The notes beneath the pieces were generated by a model. That model saw nothing but the letters and a program-made list of their open reading frames with translations, searched no databases and had not been told where the DNA came from. The position numbers and the translations under genes are program-made. A DNA stretch of 19,287 bases from Zelonia costaricensis. Its lineage: Eukaryota; Euglenozoa; Kinetoplastea; Trypanosomatida; Trypanosomatidae. Location of the stretch: positions 1 through 19,287 of the forward strand of contig JASAOO010003053.1 in NCBI GenBank assembly GCA_030849075.1, in the 5' to 3' direction. Positions 1 to 8,736 of the stretch are shown here, one piece after another (position 1 is the first letter of the stretch; each line of letters opens with the position of its first letter).

Positions 1-812
1 CTTGTCGATGCGAAGGTGAACTGCGACCGGAGCTGCAGCGCGCGCTGGTTCAGCGACGAGAAGTTGTTGTCAAAGAACCACTTATAGTTTGGGTTCACGA
101 ACAGCCGCTGCGTGTAGTCGAGCTGAAACTGGACTCCGCTGCCGTTCATGTTCCACACCAGGTCGCTCCACACGGGATAGAGGTACTGCGACATGCTTGA
201 CACCGGGGCACACACCGGTGTCTGGTCTGTGATCAAGCCGTACTGCAAGTTGTTGGTGAAGCAGACGTCGGTGTAGCCGTCCAGGCCAGTGATCCAGTTC
301 TCCGCGGCGTGATAGATCTGGAAGAGGTCTGGGGAGAGCAAGCTGGCGTAGCGGTTGATCGTGTTGATGTCCCACTTCGCCGTCTCCGCGTAGTCGAAGA
401 GGGCCGGCAGACTCACAATCGCACGCAGCTCCACCGTGTCCTGGACGATCGCGCGAGGCGCGGACGTGTTCACCAAGGACGACTGGAACACTTCCCTGCC
501 CATCGTCCTGCTCCAATTGTCCAGCACATCGTTGATTTTGAGTGCATCGCGCCGCACGTTGATGGTGGAACGGATCTGGTAGTTGTCCAGCGTGTAGGAC
601 AGGCGCGAGTTGATGCGCGCGCAGCCCACGATGAAGAAGGCAAACGGCAGCAGCACGGTGAGAAACATAGCGACGGGGTAGCGCACCACGAAGCGGCCCA
701 ACGCGTGCGTAGGGTACCGCTTGCCCTCCACCCCCACATCTTCGGACTCGTTGATGGGGGTGGAGTCGGTCGAGTAGACCTTCTGCTTCGGGGAGAACGC
801 GAGAAACGGCAT
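1..812 (-). CDS. Polytopic membrane protein, N-terminal part (possible Dispatched/Patched-like, RND superfamily); 3' end outside window
   Basis: An open frame runs from the ATG at 812 to the left edge (270 codons, no stop), so the C-terminal part is missing. Seen: a hydrophilic, acidic cytosolic-type N-terminus (residues 1-45), one strong hydrophobic segment at about 46-63 (core AMFLTVLLPFAFFIVG), then a region without further membrane segments that looks extracytoplasmic, with four N-glycosylation sequons (N99-W-S, N115-T-S, N223-G-S, N250-F-S) and cysteines at 184 and 201. A single N-terminal helix followed by a long ectodomain is the layout of the first half of RND-type proteins (Patched, Dispatched, NPC1). 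The stretch LDNYQIRSTINVRRDALKIN just after the helix resembles the region following TM1 in Dispatched proteins, but this is by eye. The sterol-sensing/RND core would lie beyond the window. The same frame stays open upstream of the ATG but has no other ATG. Gene reality is high; family is tentative. Confidence 0.75.
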   Translation of the reverse strand, partial: MPFLAFSPKQKVYSTDSTPINESEDVGVEGKRYPTHALGRFVVRYPVAMFLTVLLPFAFFIVGCARINSRLSYTLDNYQIRSTINVRRDALKINDVLDNWSRTMGREVFQSSLVNTSAPRAIVQDTVELRAIVSLPALFDYAETAKWDINTINRYASLLSPDLFQIYHAAENWITGLDGYTDVCFTNNLQYGLITDQTPVCAPVSSMSQYLYPVWSDLVWNMNGSGVQFQLDYTQRLFVNPNYKWFFDNNFSSLNQRALQLRSQFTFAST

Positions 813-1131
813 TGCAGATCGCCAGAGATCGGCAACAGCGTGGAAAATTGAGGGCCGGCGTGCAGCCTCCACTGTGACGTAGTTGCAGCGCGCGAGCAGG
901 GAGGGCTGCCGCACCGAGGTAGCGCAGCTGTCGGTGCGGGTGGGAGTGCTCTCGGTGTAGTCGCAGGCACGGGAAGCGAACGAGGGGGGGTGAGTGTGAG
1001 TGTCGTGGCTCGTTCCACACCGACTCCGTGTGACAGGCGTGCCGTTTGATGTAGCAACGGGAAACGTGAAGGGGGCGGGCGGGCACGCGCTCTTGCCTGG
1101 ACAATTTTTTGAGCTGAACGCCGAGGCGAGA

Positions 1132-1166
1132 CTTTGACGAGAAAATGAAAACGAAAAGCAAGAGAG
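1132..1166 (-). promoter_or_regulatory. Candidate spliced-leader trans-splicing signal for the membrane-protein gene
   Basis: Read on the minus strand, 1166 to 1134 is a U/C-rich tract (TCTCTTGCTTTTCGTTTTC and onward) followed by the first AG at 1133-1132. This is the classical trypanosomatid polypyrimidine-AG arrangement. It would give a 5'UTR of about 319 nt before the ATG at 812. A CT-dinucleotide tract lies further upstream (minus strand of 1272-1288). Inferred from composition only. Confidence 0.45.
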
Positions 1167-1223
1167 CTCAGTAGCAGATGATCCACAACAATAGGGCACC
1201 GCGTACACGGTGCGCAGACACGC

Positions 1224-1259
1224 CACACACACACACACGCCAATACACACGCACACACC
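1224..1259. repeat. CA-rich microsatellite (plus strand)
   Basis: An imperfect (CA)n tract, interrupted by CGCCAATA-type spacers, ending in the palindrome CACACCGGTGTG. In the transcribed (minus) direction this is GU-rich and lies just upstream of the proposed splice acceptor for the membrane-protein gene. Confidence 0.8.
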
Positions 1260-2537
1260 GGTGTGAATGAGTGAGAGAGAGAGAGAGCGGCGCACAGAGG
1301 CCTTCAGAGCGGCGACAATGGAAGTAGAAAAATGAAGCGAAACACACACACACACCCCAAACCGCACAAGAGAGAAGACAGAGAATCCAGAATAGTCACA
1401 GAAAAGCTGACACACGCACAACGCGCGCAGGAGAGAGGTCGGGCAAGCCGCGGCACACGTCGCCTCGGGGAGAAGCAAAGTAAAGAGCGAACAAAACAAA
1501 AAGCGCACCACGACGAAGAACCCCGCGCACGTGTGCGTGTGCGTGTTTTTGTGGATGTGGGTGTGAGCGCAACGGATGAGCCGCACCGTCGCCGACGTCA
1601 GGAGCAACAAACACAGCCGACACAGCCGGCTACACTGAATATACCAGTGATGGGGGAGGGGAGGGGGGGAGGTCCGCCAGCGTTGTCCCTCGTGTCGTGG
1701 ACAGCGGATGATGCGGCAGTCAGCAGACGCAAGGCGCGGAGAGCCTGAAAGAACACAAAATACAGCGCAGCGAAAGCGAGAAGATCACCAGGAAGGGTAA
1801 GTGGTCACGAACAGAACTCGACACGCGCACCAGGCGTGAGTGGCGGTGAGGGAAAGGGACCCGGCACCCAGCGGGCACAATCAAAGCAGAATGACGAAGC
1901 GACGCAACTGAGAGAGACGGCAGAGGGGCCCCCGATGCACCGCACGTGGAGTTCTGTAGATGTGCGCTGGTGGTTGCGTGTGTGCGTGGAGGTGGGGAGG
2001 AAGGGGGACGTAGGGTACTCGGAGGTAAACAACGAGCTCCGGGTGGACTCAAGACAAGGCAAGCAGAAAGGAAAGGAAGTGCGTCAAGGCGGGCACCAAC
2101 GCACCCAGCACGGAGATATGCAGACACAGAGACACGGAAGAAGACGCCGCAGGGTGCGGAAGGGGAGGGGGGGAGATGAGAGTGGCTATGCACAATCCTT
2201 CCGGTACAGCAACGACACACACACGCAAAAAAAAAAGTAGCGAAAAGGGCGGCAGAAGGAGAAAAACCAAAACACACGCCGGACAGCGGAGTGTGGGGGA
2301 CAGAGGGAAGGGTCAAGGGCTGCTTCAGCACAACGACAGGGGCGTGAAGGAACACACACACGTACAAGCTGCGCGCGTCTGCGCGTGTGTGCGTGTGTGC
2401 GTGTGTGCTTGATGTCTGATGCCGCTGCCGGTTTTGGGAGGGGGGCTGGAGGCGGAAACGCCCGCCTGCCACGACGATGGTGAGCAGCAGTTCGGTGCTC
2501 GTACGCACAACACAAGACTCCTCGGGGCGAGTGAATG

Positions 2538-2578
2538 TGGGTGTGTGTGTGTGGGGGTGGGTGGGTGGGTGTGTGTGC
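2538..2578. repeat. GT / GGGT simple repeat
   Basis: A GT dinucleotide run passes into (GGGT)n and back to GT on the plus strand. It lies within the non-coding spacer and is CA/CCCA-rich in the transcript sense. An imperfect GT-rich tract of the same type is present at about 2386-2408. Confidence 0.85.
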
Positions 2579-3355
2579 TTTTAGGATTTCCGTTGGTTTT
2601 CCAGGTATGGGCGCGTGCACCGTGGCGTGCCCGATCCTGCCGTTGTGTCCTTCCTTGTCGTAATGAGTGCGGCAAGGGGGGGGAGATGATGTGAAGTGTA
2701 GGAGAGGGGGGAGGGGGTGGTGGCGTGTGATGCACTGCAGGGTTGTCGCTCGGCACTTTGACGGCGAGCAGGTTGCGGTGCACACATGGCAAACGAGTCG
2801 AAGGCACAACGCGGGGTGCGAGCCCACGCGCGGTAAGAGGACAGATATGCAGACGGAGAAGAACGTGTGAAGGGACGGAGAAGGGGCGGAGAAGATGCAA
2901 AGGCGGGAAGGACACGGCGCACTTTGCCAAGGCGTCGCAAGCGGCACAGCCGCGTCCCGGCACGCCCCACACGTGATGTCGCTGAATGGGAAAGAGTGCA
3001 AGGGAGAGAGAGGGAGAGAGGATTGCGGCGGTGATGCTGCTGCTGCTGCTGCAGCCTCACACACGGTTCCGCTTGCCAAACACGCGCCTCGCCAGCCAGG
3101 TGAACGCCACTGCCCCAGCACAGGAGCCCCGGCGTTAGCCCGCTCACCGCTTCCTCTTTTCACCATCATCGCTTACCTCACGCAGAGCCGCCCTCGACCC
3201 CCCCCGCCCGCCACTGGAAGTGTCGCACGCGTTAGTCGATTTCAAGGAGACGTGTGGCCACGCAAAGCAACGACGGAGGCGCATGCACGGCTGGGCCTCC
3301 ATCGTCACCGCTGGCAGGCAGCATAGCTTCGCTGCGTGTACAGTTTTGTCTGTGT

Positions 3356-3391
3356 GTATGTGGGTGTGGGTGTGGGTGTGTGTGTGCGTGT
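3356..3391. repeat. GT / GGGTGT simple repeat
   Basis: A GT-rich tract with regularly spaced GGG interruptions on the plus strand, within the large spacer. No coding potential; the ORFs crossing it translate as Cys/Val/Gly runs. Confidence 0.85.
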
Positions 3392-3598
3392 ACGTTGGCT
3401 TTGCGAGCGGCTCCTTCGCGTCAGGGTGTTGCTCGCCGGTGAATCGCGTCTCGCTCTCGATCTCCCTTCGTTCGTACACGGACTCGAAAGTGACGCCACT
3501 GCGGTAGTGTTATTGCTTGGTGTATGCAGGGGGGGTGCTCACAGCCTCACGTGAAGAAAGAGCGGAGCGAGCGGCTCATGTCGATGTCAGGCACTGAT

Positions 3599-3608
3599 GC
3601 GTGTGTGT

Positions 3609-3639
<31 letters not shown>
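3599..3639. repeat. Long (GT)n microsatellite
   Basis: About 40 bp of GT repeats with a single GGG interruption near 3609-3611. One of the two longest dinucleotide tracts in the window; (CA)n in the transcript sense. Likely length-polymorphic between strains. Confidence 0.92.
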
Positions 3640-3643
<4 letters not shown>

Positions 3644-3952
3644 GACTGTTCCCTCTGTGTTGCTCTAGTAGGGCAGACCTGGAGAGAGGAGGGATGAGGC
3701 GCACACCTCTGACATCCCTCGCTTTGACTTCCCGCGACGCAGCCGGTGAGAGCGCGCTGGCACACAGACCAGTCTGCTGGAGCTCAAGGCCAACACATAC
3801 ACGCACCAGCACAAAACATGTCCACACGCCGAGGCGCAGAGCCTACCCGCTTCACACACACGCACACCCGCGCGTCAACGACGCAGTCTCGATAGCACGT
3901 AGAACACCATTCCGTAGCGAAATGTGGAGAAAAGAAGTGACGGGCGTGGTGA

Positions 3953-4017
3953 GGGGGGGGGGACGACCTCAGCGCGGCGCTTCCCTTGTTGCCTGCAGTG
4001 TTGGCGGGGGGGGGGGG
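3953..4017. repeat. Pair of poly-G runs (10 and 12 G)
   Basis: G-runs at 3953-3962 (10 G) and 4006-4017 (12 G) flank a GC-rich stretch. In the transcribed direction they are poly-C tracts inside what should be the SHMT 3'UTR or spacer. No gene overlaps them. Such tracts are prone to length errors in sequencing. Confidence 0.85.
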
Positions 4018-4278
4018 CGTAAGGGGCGGAGCGGCCGGGCGCGGAGTCGACGGCTGAACGTTATGAAGGAACCAAGTAAGCAAGGTGACGGCGAGGGGCG
4101 GCTCGGGAATTGGGGAGAGGGTCGTGGGGGGCGCACAACACGATTCACCGTACGATGCGGGGCGGGGAACCGCACGAGCATTACACGGGCAGCCGATCCC
4201 CTCGCGCCTCTGGTCAACGACTTCGTACACGCCCCCTTCCGTTTGTTCGAGGTCCCCCTTTGAGCAGCACAGCTCGCG

Positions 4279-4305
4279 TGTGTGTGTGTGTGTGTGTGTG
4301 TGTGT
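4279..4305. repeat. (GT)n microsatellite immediately 3' of SHMT
   Basis: An uninterrupted GT tract on the plus strand that ends about 22 bp beyond the SHMT stop codon on its 3' side. The SHMT mRNA would therefore carry a (CA)n tract at the very start of its 3'UTR. Confidence 0.92.
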
Positions 4306-4327
4306 CCAGAGATGGGGAGGCGCGCTT

Positions 4328-5761
4328 CTACGCGGCAGGGTAGGCGCTCTCCAGGCCGGGGTACGGGTATTGCAGCGAGAACGCCTTCACTTCCTCCGCC
4401 ATCTCCTGCACCGCCTTGGACGACTCGGCCGCCCGCACAAAGTCGACCAGCTTCGTCGAGCCCGCGGCTTTCTGCACCTCTTTGGAGATCTGCACGGAGC
4501 GGATCAGGAAGTGCGCCACCTTCGTGAAGTCCTCCTCCTGAAAGCCGCGCGTCGTGAGGGCCGGAGTGCCAAGACGGATGCCGTACGGCGCCTGCGCGCT
4601 CTTGTCGCCGACAATCGTGTTCTTGTTTGCCGTGATGTGCGCCATGTCGAGCAGCTTCTCCACCTTCGAGCCCGTCAAGCCGTGCGGGCGCAGGTTCCAG
4701 AGAAGCAGGTGGTTGTCCGTGCCGCCGCTCACAAGCGCCTCGCCGCCGTCCATCAGCGCCGCCGCGAGTGCCTTGGCGTTCGCCTTGACCTGCTTCGCGT
4801 ACGCACGCCACTCGGGCGACGCCACCTCCTTCAGCTGCGTCGCCACGCCAGCGATTTGGTGCATGTGCGGGCCGCCCTGCAGAGCCGGGAAAACGGCGTT
4901 GTTGATCGCCTCCTCCACGTTGATCGCCGTCTTCCCCTGCTTCACCTCCTTCTTGAAGAAGATCATCCCCGAGCGAGGACCGCGCAGCGTCTTGTGCGTC
5001 GTTGAGGTGACGATGTCGGCGTACTCGAACGGGTTGTTGTGCTCCTCCGCAGCAACGAGCCCCGAGAAGTGGGCCATGTCAACCATGAAGTACGCCCCCA
5101 CGCTGTCGCAGATCTCGCGGTAGCGCTTGTAATTCCAGTCGCGCGGGTAGGCAGAGCCGCCGGCGATGATGAGGCGTGGCTTGTACACCCCAGCGAGATG
5201 CGCAAGCTGGTCGTAGTCGATCAGCCCCTCCTTCGTCAGGGAGTACGGCAGACTCTCAAAGAAGAGCGACGAGGCGGAGATGCGCTTCGTGGCTGTGTAG
5301 AAGCCGTGCGTGAGGTGGCCGCCAGCCGGCAGGTCGAGCCCCATCATCCGGTCGTGCGGGCGCAGCAGTGCTGTGTACACGGCCAGGTTCGCCGGCGACC
5401 CGCTGTACGGCTGCAAATTCACGCCCCACACGGCGGCGTCGAGCCGGAAGGCGGCGAGGGCGCGGCGGATGCACAGGTTCTCGATCTCGTCCACCACCTC
5501 CGTGCCACCGTAGTAGCGGTGGCCAGGCAGCCCCTCTGCGTACTTGTTTGTCAGGATCGAACCAAGGCAGTCGAGTACGGCACGCGACGTGAAGTTCTCC
5601 GAGGCGATGAGCTCGAGCCCCCCGCGCTGGCGGCTCATCTCCGCCTGGATGAGCTGGTGCATCTCCGGGTCATGCTCCTTCAGCGGCGCGTTGCCCGGCA
5701 GGACCGGGACGCGGCCGGTGGACGCGGCCGCCCGCAACACCAGCGACACACCACGCAGCAT
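4328..5761 (-). CDS. SHMT: Serine hydroxymethyltransferase, mitochondrial-type (PLP-dependent)
   Basis: The 477-residue protein is full length for SHMT. The enzyme interconverts serine plus tetrahydrofolate with glycine plus 5,10-methylene-tetrahydrofolate, feeding one-carbon units to thymidylate and methionine metabolism. Visible family landmarks: [10 protein letters not shown] (50-59), [15 protein letters not shown] (72-86), the PLP-ring region VDMAHFSGL with Asp228 and His231, the Schiff-base motif [13 protein letters not shown] (251-263) with Lys257, and YGIRLGTP (393-400) with the substrate-carboxylate Arg396. The first 28 residues are basic, Leu/Ala/Arg-rich and free of acidic residues before Glu29, which fits a mitochondrial presequence; trypanosomatids are known to have cytosolic and mitochondrial forms. 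The ATG at 5761 is chosen because the open frame further upstream is Pro/Ser low complexity without another ATG. Family is certain, localisation inferred. Confidence 0.98.
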   Translation of the reverse strand: MLRGVSLVLRAAASTGRVPVLPGNAPLKEHDPEMHQLIQAEMSRQRGGLELIASENFTSRAVLDCLGSILTNKYAEGLPGHRYYGGTEVVDEIENLCIRRALAAFRLDAAVWGVNLQPYSGSPANLAVYTALLRPHDRMMGLDLPAGGHLTHGFYTATKRISASSLFFESLPYSLTKEGLIDYDQLAHLAGVYKPRLIIAGGSAYPRDWNYKRYREICDSVGAYFMVDMAHFSGLVAAEEHNNPFEYADIVTSTTHKTLRGPRSGMIFFKKEVKQGKTAINVEEAINNAVFPALQGGPHMHQIAGVATQLKEVASPEWRAYAKQVKANAKALAAALMDGGEALVSGGTDNHLLLWNLRPHGLTGSKVEKLLDMAHITANKNTIVGDKSAQAPYGIRLGTPALTTRGFQEEDFTKVAHFLIRSVQISKEVQKAAGSTKLVDFVRAAESSKAVQEMAEEVKAFSLQYPYPGLESAYPAA

Positions 5762-5857
5762 GGCGACCCGAGGAAGTGCACTTCCTTTTCTTTCGTAAGC
5801 CACACGGGGTGGCTGACACAACACCTGTGCAGCACTCAGGCGCACAAGCAACTCCTG

Positions 5858-5876
5858 CTCAGAAGAGGAGGGGCGG
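5858..5876 (-). promoter_or_regulatory. Candidate spliced-leader acceptor for SHMT
   Basis: On the minus strand a short pyrimidine tract (CCGCCCCTCCTCTTCTG, 5876-5860) is followed at once by AG at 5859-5858, with two more AGs a few bases on. This would leave a 5'UTR of about 96 nt. Longer pyrimidine tracts further upstream (minus strand of about 5945-6000 and 6155-6255) are alternatives. Confidence 0.35.
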
Positions 5877-6610
5877 ACGCTCCAGGGCTTTCGACTTGAT
5901 GCAGGTCGCACGGACGGTGCGTGAGTGGGCCTTGCGGGGCGCTGTGGTGGGCGGGATTGAGGGGAGGATGGCAGGGAGGGCAAGGGAGAGAGGCACGAGG
6001 CGCTGCGGTTTAAGCTGGAGCTGCAGGAGGTGGAGAGGGATGCGAGCGGGGCGGCTCGACGCCTTGGCAGGCGTGGGAGGCGGGGAGGGGGTGGAAGGGT
6101 GCTGAAGAAAACGCTAAGATGGAGCGAGGGAGTCGAAGAGGTGAGGCGTGTAACGTGTGGAGAGGGGGGGGGCAAGAGATGCGGGGCAGGGGAGGCGGGG
6201 GCGGGTGGGTGCGACTTGAAGGAGAATAGTGAGGTGAACAGGGGGAGGGGGGGCTACGTGCGCAGTGGGAGGCGTCGGCCTTGATCGGTGAATACGCGCT
6301 TGAGGAAATAGACAGCGATAAAGGAATCCAAGAGGTGCAGAGAGGTGTGATGGTGCATTCCGGGTAGGTGCACGCATTCGCAGCACCGCATTGGTGCCAT
6401 GGAGAGAGACCGCCTGGGCGGCGCATGTCTCGTCCACGCAGCAGTGGGAGTACGCGCTGCGCACCGTGCACGGGAGTGCGCTCGCGTCGCCGTCTCTGAA
6501 CGGCACATGGCGATACGCTCCGCTCGCGTTGGGGTGTCGGCGGCGGCGGCAACACACGCAGCGCATTCGGTGCGCGTGCCCTGCACTGTGCCCCTCCCTT
6601 CAGCGTGCAC

Positions 6611-6640
6611 GTGTGTATGTGTGTGTGTGTGTGTGTGTGT
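6611..6640. repeat. (GT)n microsatellite
   Basis: About 30 bp of GT with one TA interruption (GTGTGTATGTGTG and onward) in the spacer between SHMT and the next gene upstream. Confidence 0.92.
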
Positions 6641-7014
6641 TTATGTGAGAGAGAAAGAGGGAGGACGGGGAGGAGGCCTCAACGCTGCACATCGCGCTGA
6701 AGCGTCACAGTCGGGGCACCACCACGTGCACGACGCGACGGCAGAAACGGGGAGAAAAAACACAACAACTTCAGAGCCGGCGCGCAGCCCCGCGTGAGAC
6801 GACGCCCACCGCGGCTCACGGCACCCCTTCGCTCGCATGCATCACCCACTCCGCTCCCCGGCGTGCAGGGCGGGATGAAAGCAGGCCTGCAGTGACAGCG
6901 CCACCAGTCTCTCACTCACCGCCACCCCAGCGCCACGCCGGCGAGAAGTGAGACGGTGGGAGGTGCCACCACGCGGAGAGAAGAAAAAAAAAAAGGGTGG
7001 CCACATCTCGCCGG

Positions 7015-7749
7015 CTACTCTGCCAGGAACGCCTTGATGTTGATCGTCTTGATGGGCAGGTCCTTGGCGGACTGCAGCGTGCCTTGGTTGTGCATCGACT
7101 TGACGCGGTTCACGAGCACCTTCCGGTTCGACCAGAACGTGTCCTGCACCTTCTTGAACTGCAGGTAGCGCGCCTCCTCCTCCGCCTCCTTCATCTTCTT
7201 CGACATGCCGACAAGGGAGCGGTTCACGTTGATCCAGCGGCTGCGGTAGTCGCGGATCGCCTTGGTCTCCTCAAAGTCCGTGTACATGTGCGGCTCGTCG
7301 TAGTTGGTCCGCGGCCGCTGCCGCTCCCCAAACTGCCACTCGATGCCTGCCAGCTGGCACTGGTAGCGGACCGAGTGCAGCGTCCAGAAGTTGGTGTACC
7401 ACCGACCCACCACACCCTCCGACTGCGCCCGGATGCGCTGCGGTGGACGCGGGACGTCGCACGTCTCGAACTCCGGCGGCACCATCGCCAGCGCCTCCCG
7501 CAGCGCGGCCGCGGAGTAGCGCTGCCGCATTACCGGGCGGCCGCCCTTGGCGAAGGCCCCCCACCGGGACTTCTCAATCCACGACTTCTCGCTGAACGTG
7601 GCGTTGTAGACGGGCTTCCCGTGGCGGTTCCACCACATCGTGTTGCGGATGTTCAGCATCTCGGGCACGTACTTGACCGGCGTCGTCTCCGGCGCGATGC
7701 CCACGCCGGGCGTGGCGGCGAGCCGCGCCGCACTGGAGCGAAGGGCCAT
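7015..7749 (-). CDS. Conserved-looking, probably mitochondrial protein of unknown function (possible mitoribosomal subunit)
   Basis: A 244-residue protein. I do not recognise its family. The N-terminus (MALRSSAARLAATPGVGIAP) has Arg, Ala and Ser and no acidic residue before Glu21, as in mitochondrial presequences. The body is basic and rich in aromatic residues (WW at 39-40, RWYTNFWTLHSVRYQ at 116-130, RDYRSRW at 166-172). A helical charged segment (about 180-205, KKMKEAEEEARYLQFKK) is followed by a basic C-terminus. There is no membrane segment. Small basic mitochondrial proteins with long helices are typical of kinetoplastid mitoribosomal or respiratory accessory subunits, but this is inference from composition. 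The ATG at 7749 is preferred over a GTG further upstream because a clean splice acceptor sits 16 nt upstream of it. It lies between NDUFS4-like and SHMT genes, both also mitochondrial in appearance. Confidence 0.85.
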   Translation of the reverse strand: MALRSSAARLAATPGVGIAPETTPVKYVPEMLNIRNTMWWNRHGKPVYNATFSEKSWIEKSRWGAFAKGGRPVMRQRYSAAALREALAMVPPEFETCDVPRPPQRIRAQSEGVVGRWYTNFWTLHSVRYQCQLAGIEWQFGERQRPRTNYDEPHMYTDFEETKAIRDYRSRWINVNRSLVGMSKKMKEAEEEARYLQFKKVQDTFWSNRKVLVNRVKSMHNQGTLQSAKDLPIKTINIKAFLAE

Positions 7750-8736
7750 GGCGACCGCCCCTCTGCTGTTGGATGAGGAGAAGGAGAAGAAGAAGAGGCG
7801 AGCAGGGCGGTGTTGCACTCTAGTGCTCTAGGCGCTCTGGTGGACTGCTGCGTGACGTGCCTATGCTAGGTGTTCACCGCGTAGCACCACACACGCGTCA
7901 CCCTCCTCTTGTGTGTGTGTGAGGGGGGAGGGGGGTGTAAGTGTGTGCTGAGGTGTGTTCGAGTGGGAAAGCAGACAGCGACACGTGGCAGTGCACAGTG
8001 ACGGGTCAGCGGGCGGCGAGGTCCCCACAAGGACTTCAGTTCCGCTTAGAGCACAGAAGTGGTGAGAGGCAGCAGGTGTTGGGTTGAGGAAGAGCGGGAG
8101 AGCGGGAGAGGCAGCGCCCAGCGACGGAGTGGCACGCCGACACCCGCCCTGCACTTAGGCTTGTGTCTTCACACGTGCCTTGATCACAACTCACGCCGCC
8201 GAGCCATCCAGTCGAGGCGTCCACCGATAGTTGCGCCAGACACCCCTCCCGGTAGGCGCACCGCGACAGCGCAGACTCTCCGTCACAGTGAGCGACTCGA
8301 CCGGCCACCCGCCCGTTGAAGAGCCCATCGGGCTCGCAGTGGTCTGCGTCGCGGGGTGAGCGGCCGTGGAGGAGGTGGGCGACGATGCGCAAACTCCGCA
8401 ACACAGCGGCTGGGCCCTTCGCTGTCTCTCTCCCTCTTCCCCGACTGCCATCCACAGAAGGTCGAGCTCGGTTGAAGTCGCTTATATATTGTTGTTGCTT
8501 GGTGTTGCTCATGCGCCGTCCCCGGTTGAAGCCCGTGCACGCCCACACGCCCCACCACCACCACACACACAAAGGAGAACCACAGAGAACGGGGAGAGAG
8601 GGGAGGGGCGTAGCGGCGACTGCGCTGGCGACGCGCAGGAGACGGAACGCGTTGAGAAAAGGCAGGTTGCAGCGGAGAGTGTGGGACCACAGGAAGTGCA
8701 GGGCAGGCTGCAAGCATCTCCAAGAGGGAGGGGGGC
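7750..8736. other. Intergenic spacer, about 1 kb
   Basis: It lies between the NDUFS4-like stop and the next start. It contains a short (GT)n at 7911-7922 followed by a G-rich tract, purine-rich stretches at about 8081-8115 and 8573-8610 (pyrimidine-rich in transcript sense), and a small AT-rich patch near 8480-8500. ORFs across it are Arg/Pro/Ala low complexity and I do not accept any as a gene. Confidence 0.7.
7766..7800 (-). promoter_or_regulatory. Candidate spliced-leader acceptor for the gene at 7015-7749
   Basis: On the minus strand 7799 to 7771 reads as a near-pure pyrimidine tract (GCCTCTTCTTCTTCTCCTTC and onward), followed by CCAACAG with the AG at 7767-7766, then CAGAG. The predicted 5'UTR is about 16 nt. 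This is one of the clearest polypyrimidine-AG signals in the window and supports the chosen ATG. Confidence 0.6.

Larger units (their letters stand above)
813..4327. other. 3.5-kb intergenic spacer without a supported gene
   Basis: It lies between the stop of SHMT and the start of the membrane-protein gene, so it should hold the SHMT 3'UTR and the 5'UTR plus splice signals of the next gene. Many short ORFs occur on both strands, but their translations are runs of Thr-His, Cys-Val or Arg-rich low complexity caused by GT/CA repeats and purine tracts, and none shows a domain. Visible contents: GT/CA microsatellites (separate entries), poly-G runs, purine-rich stretches on the plus strand, a short (CTG)6 at about 3035-3052, and a 12-bp palindrome CACACCGGTGTG at 1255-1266. 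No tRNA or other RNA gene was recognised. Confidence 0.7.
5762..7014. other. Intergenic spacer, 1.25 kb
   Basis: It separates SHMT from the gene at 7015-7749. On the plus strand it holds purine-rich tracts (about 5945-6000 and 6155-6255, pyrimidine-rich in the transcript), a GT microsatellite at 6611-6640, and a poly-A run near 6984-6994 just beyond the upstream gene's stop. The antisense and sense ORFs are Pro/Ser/Arg low complexity. I see no convincing gene. Confidence 0.7.

Noticed and set aside
1332..1748. Plus-strand 138-codon open frame starting with ATG in the spacer
   Set aside because: It is opposite to the direction of every accepted gene, Arg/Lys/Gln-rich low complexity, and has no splice signal on that strand that I trust.
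3035..3052. Possible triplet-repeat coding tract (CTG)6 in the spacer
   Set aside because: No supported ORF uses it; I treat it as a short simple repeat in non-coding sequence.
2186..3169. Minus-strand 327-codon open frame in the large spacer
   Set aside because: The translation is dominated by Thr-His, Pro and Ser runs from CA/purine repeats, with no domain. Overlapping frames on both strands are equally open, so composition explains it.
3969..4811. Minus-strand 280-codon open frame overlapping the 3' end of SHMT
   Set aside because: It lies in another frame of the same strand as SHMT and runs through the GT repeat (Thr-His run), so it is a shadow of the SHMT coding bias.
5762..6175. Upstream extension of the SHMT frame to 6175
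   Set aside because: The extension is Pro/Ser/Arg low complexity, contains no ATG before 5761, and crosses the proposed splice acceptor. The ATG at 5761 starts a good mitochondrial presequence.
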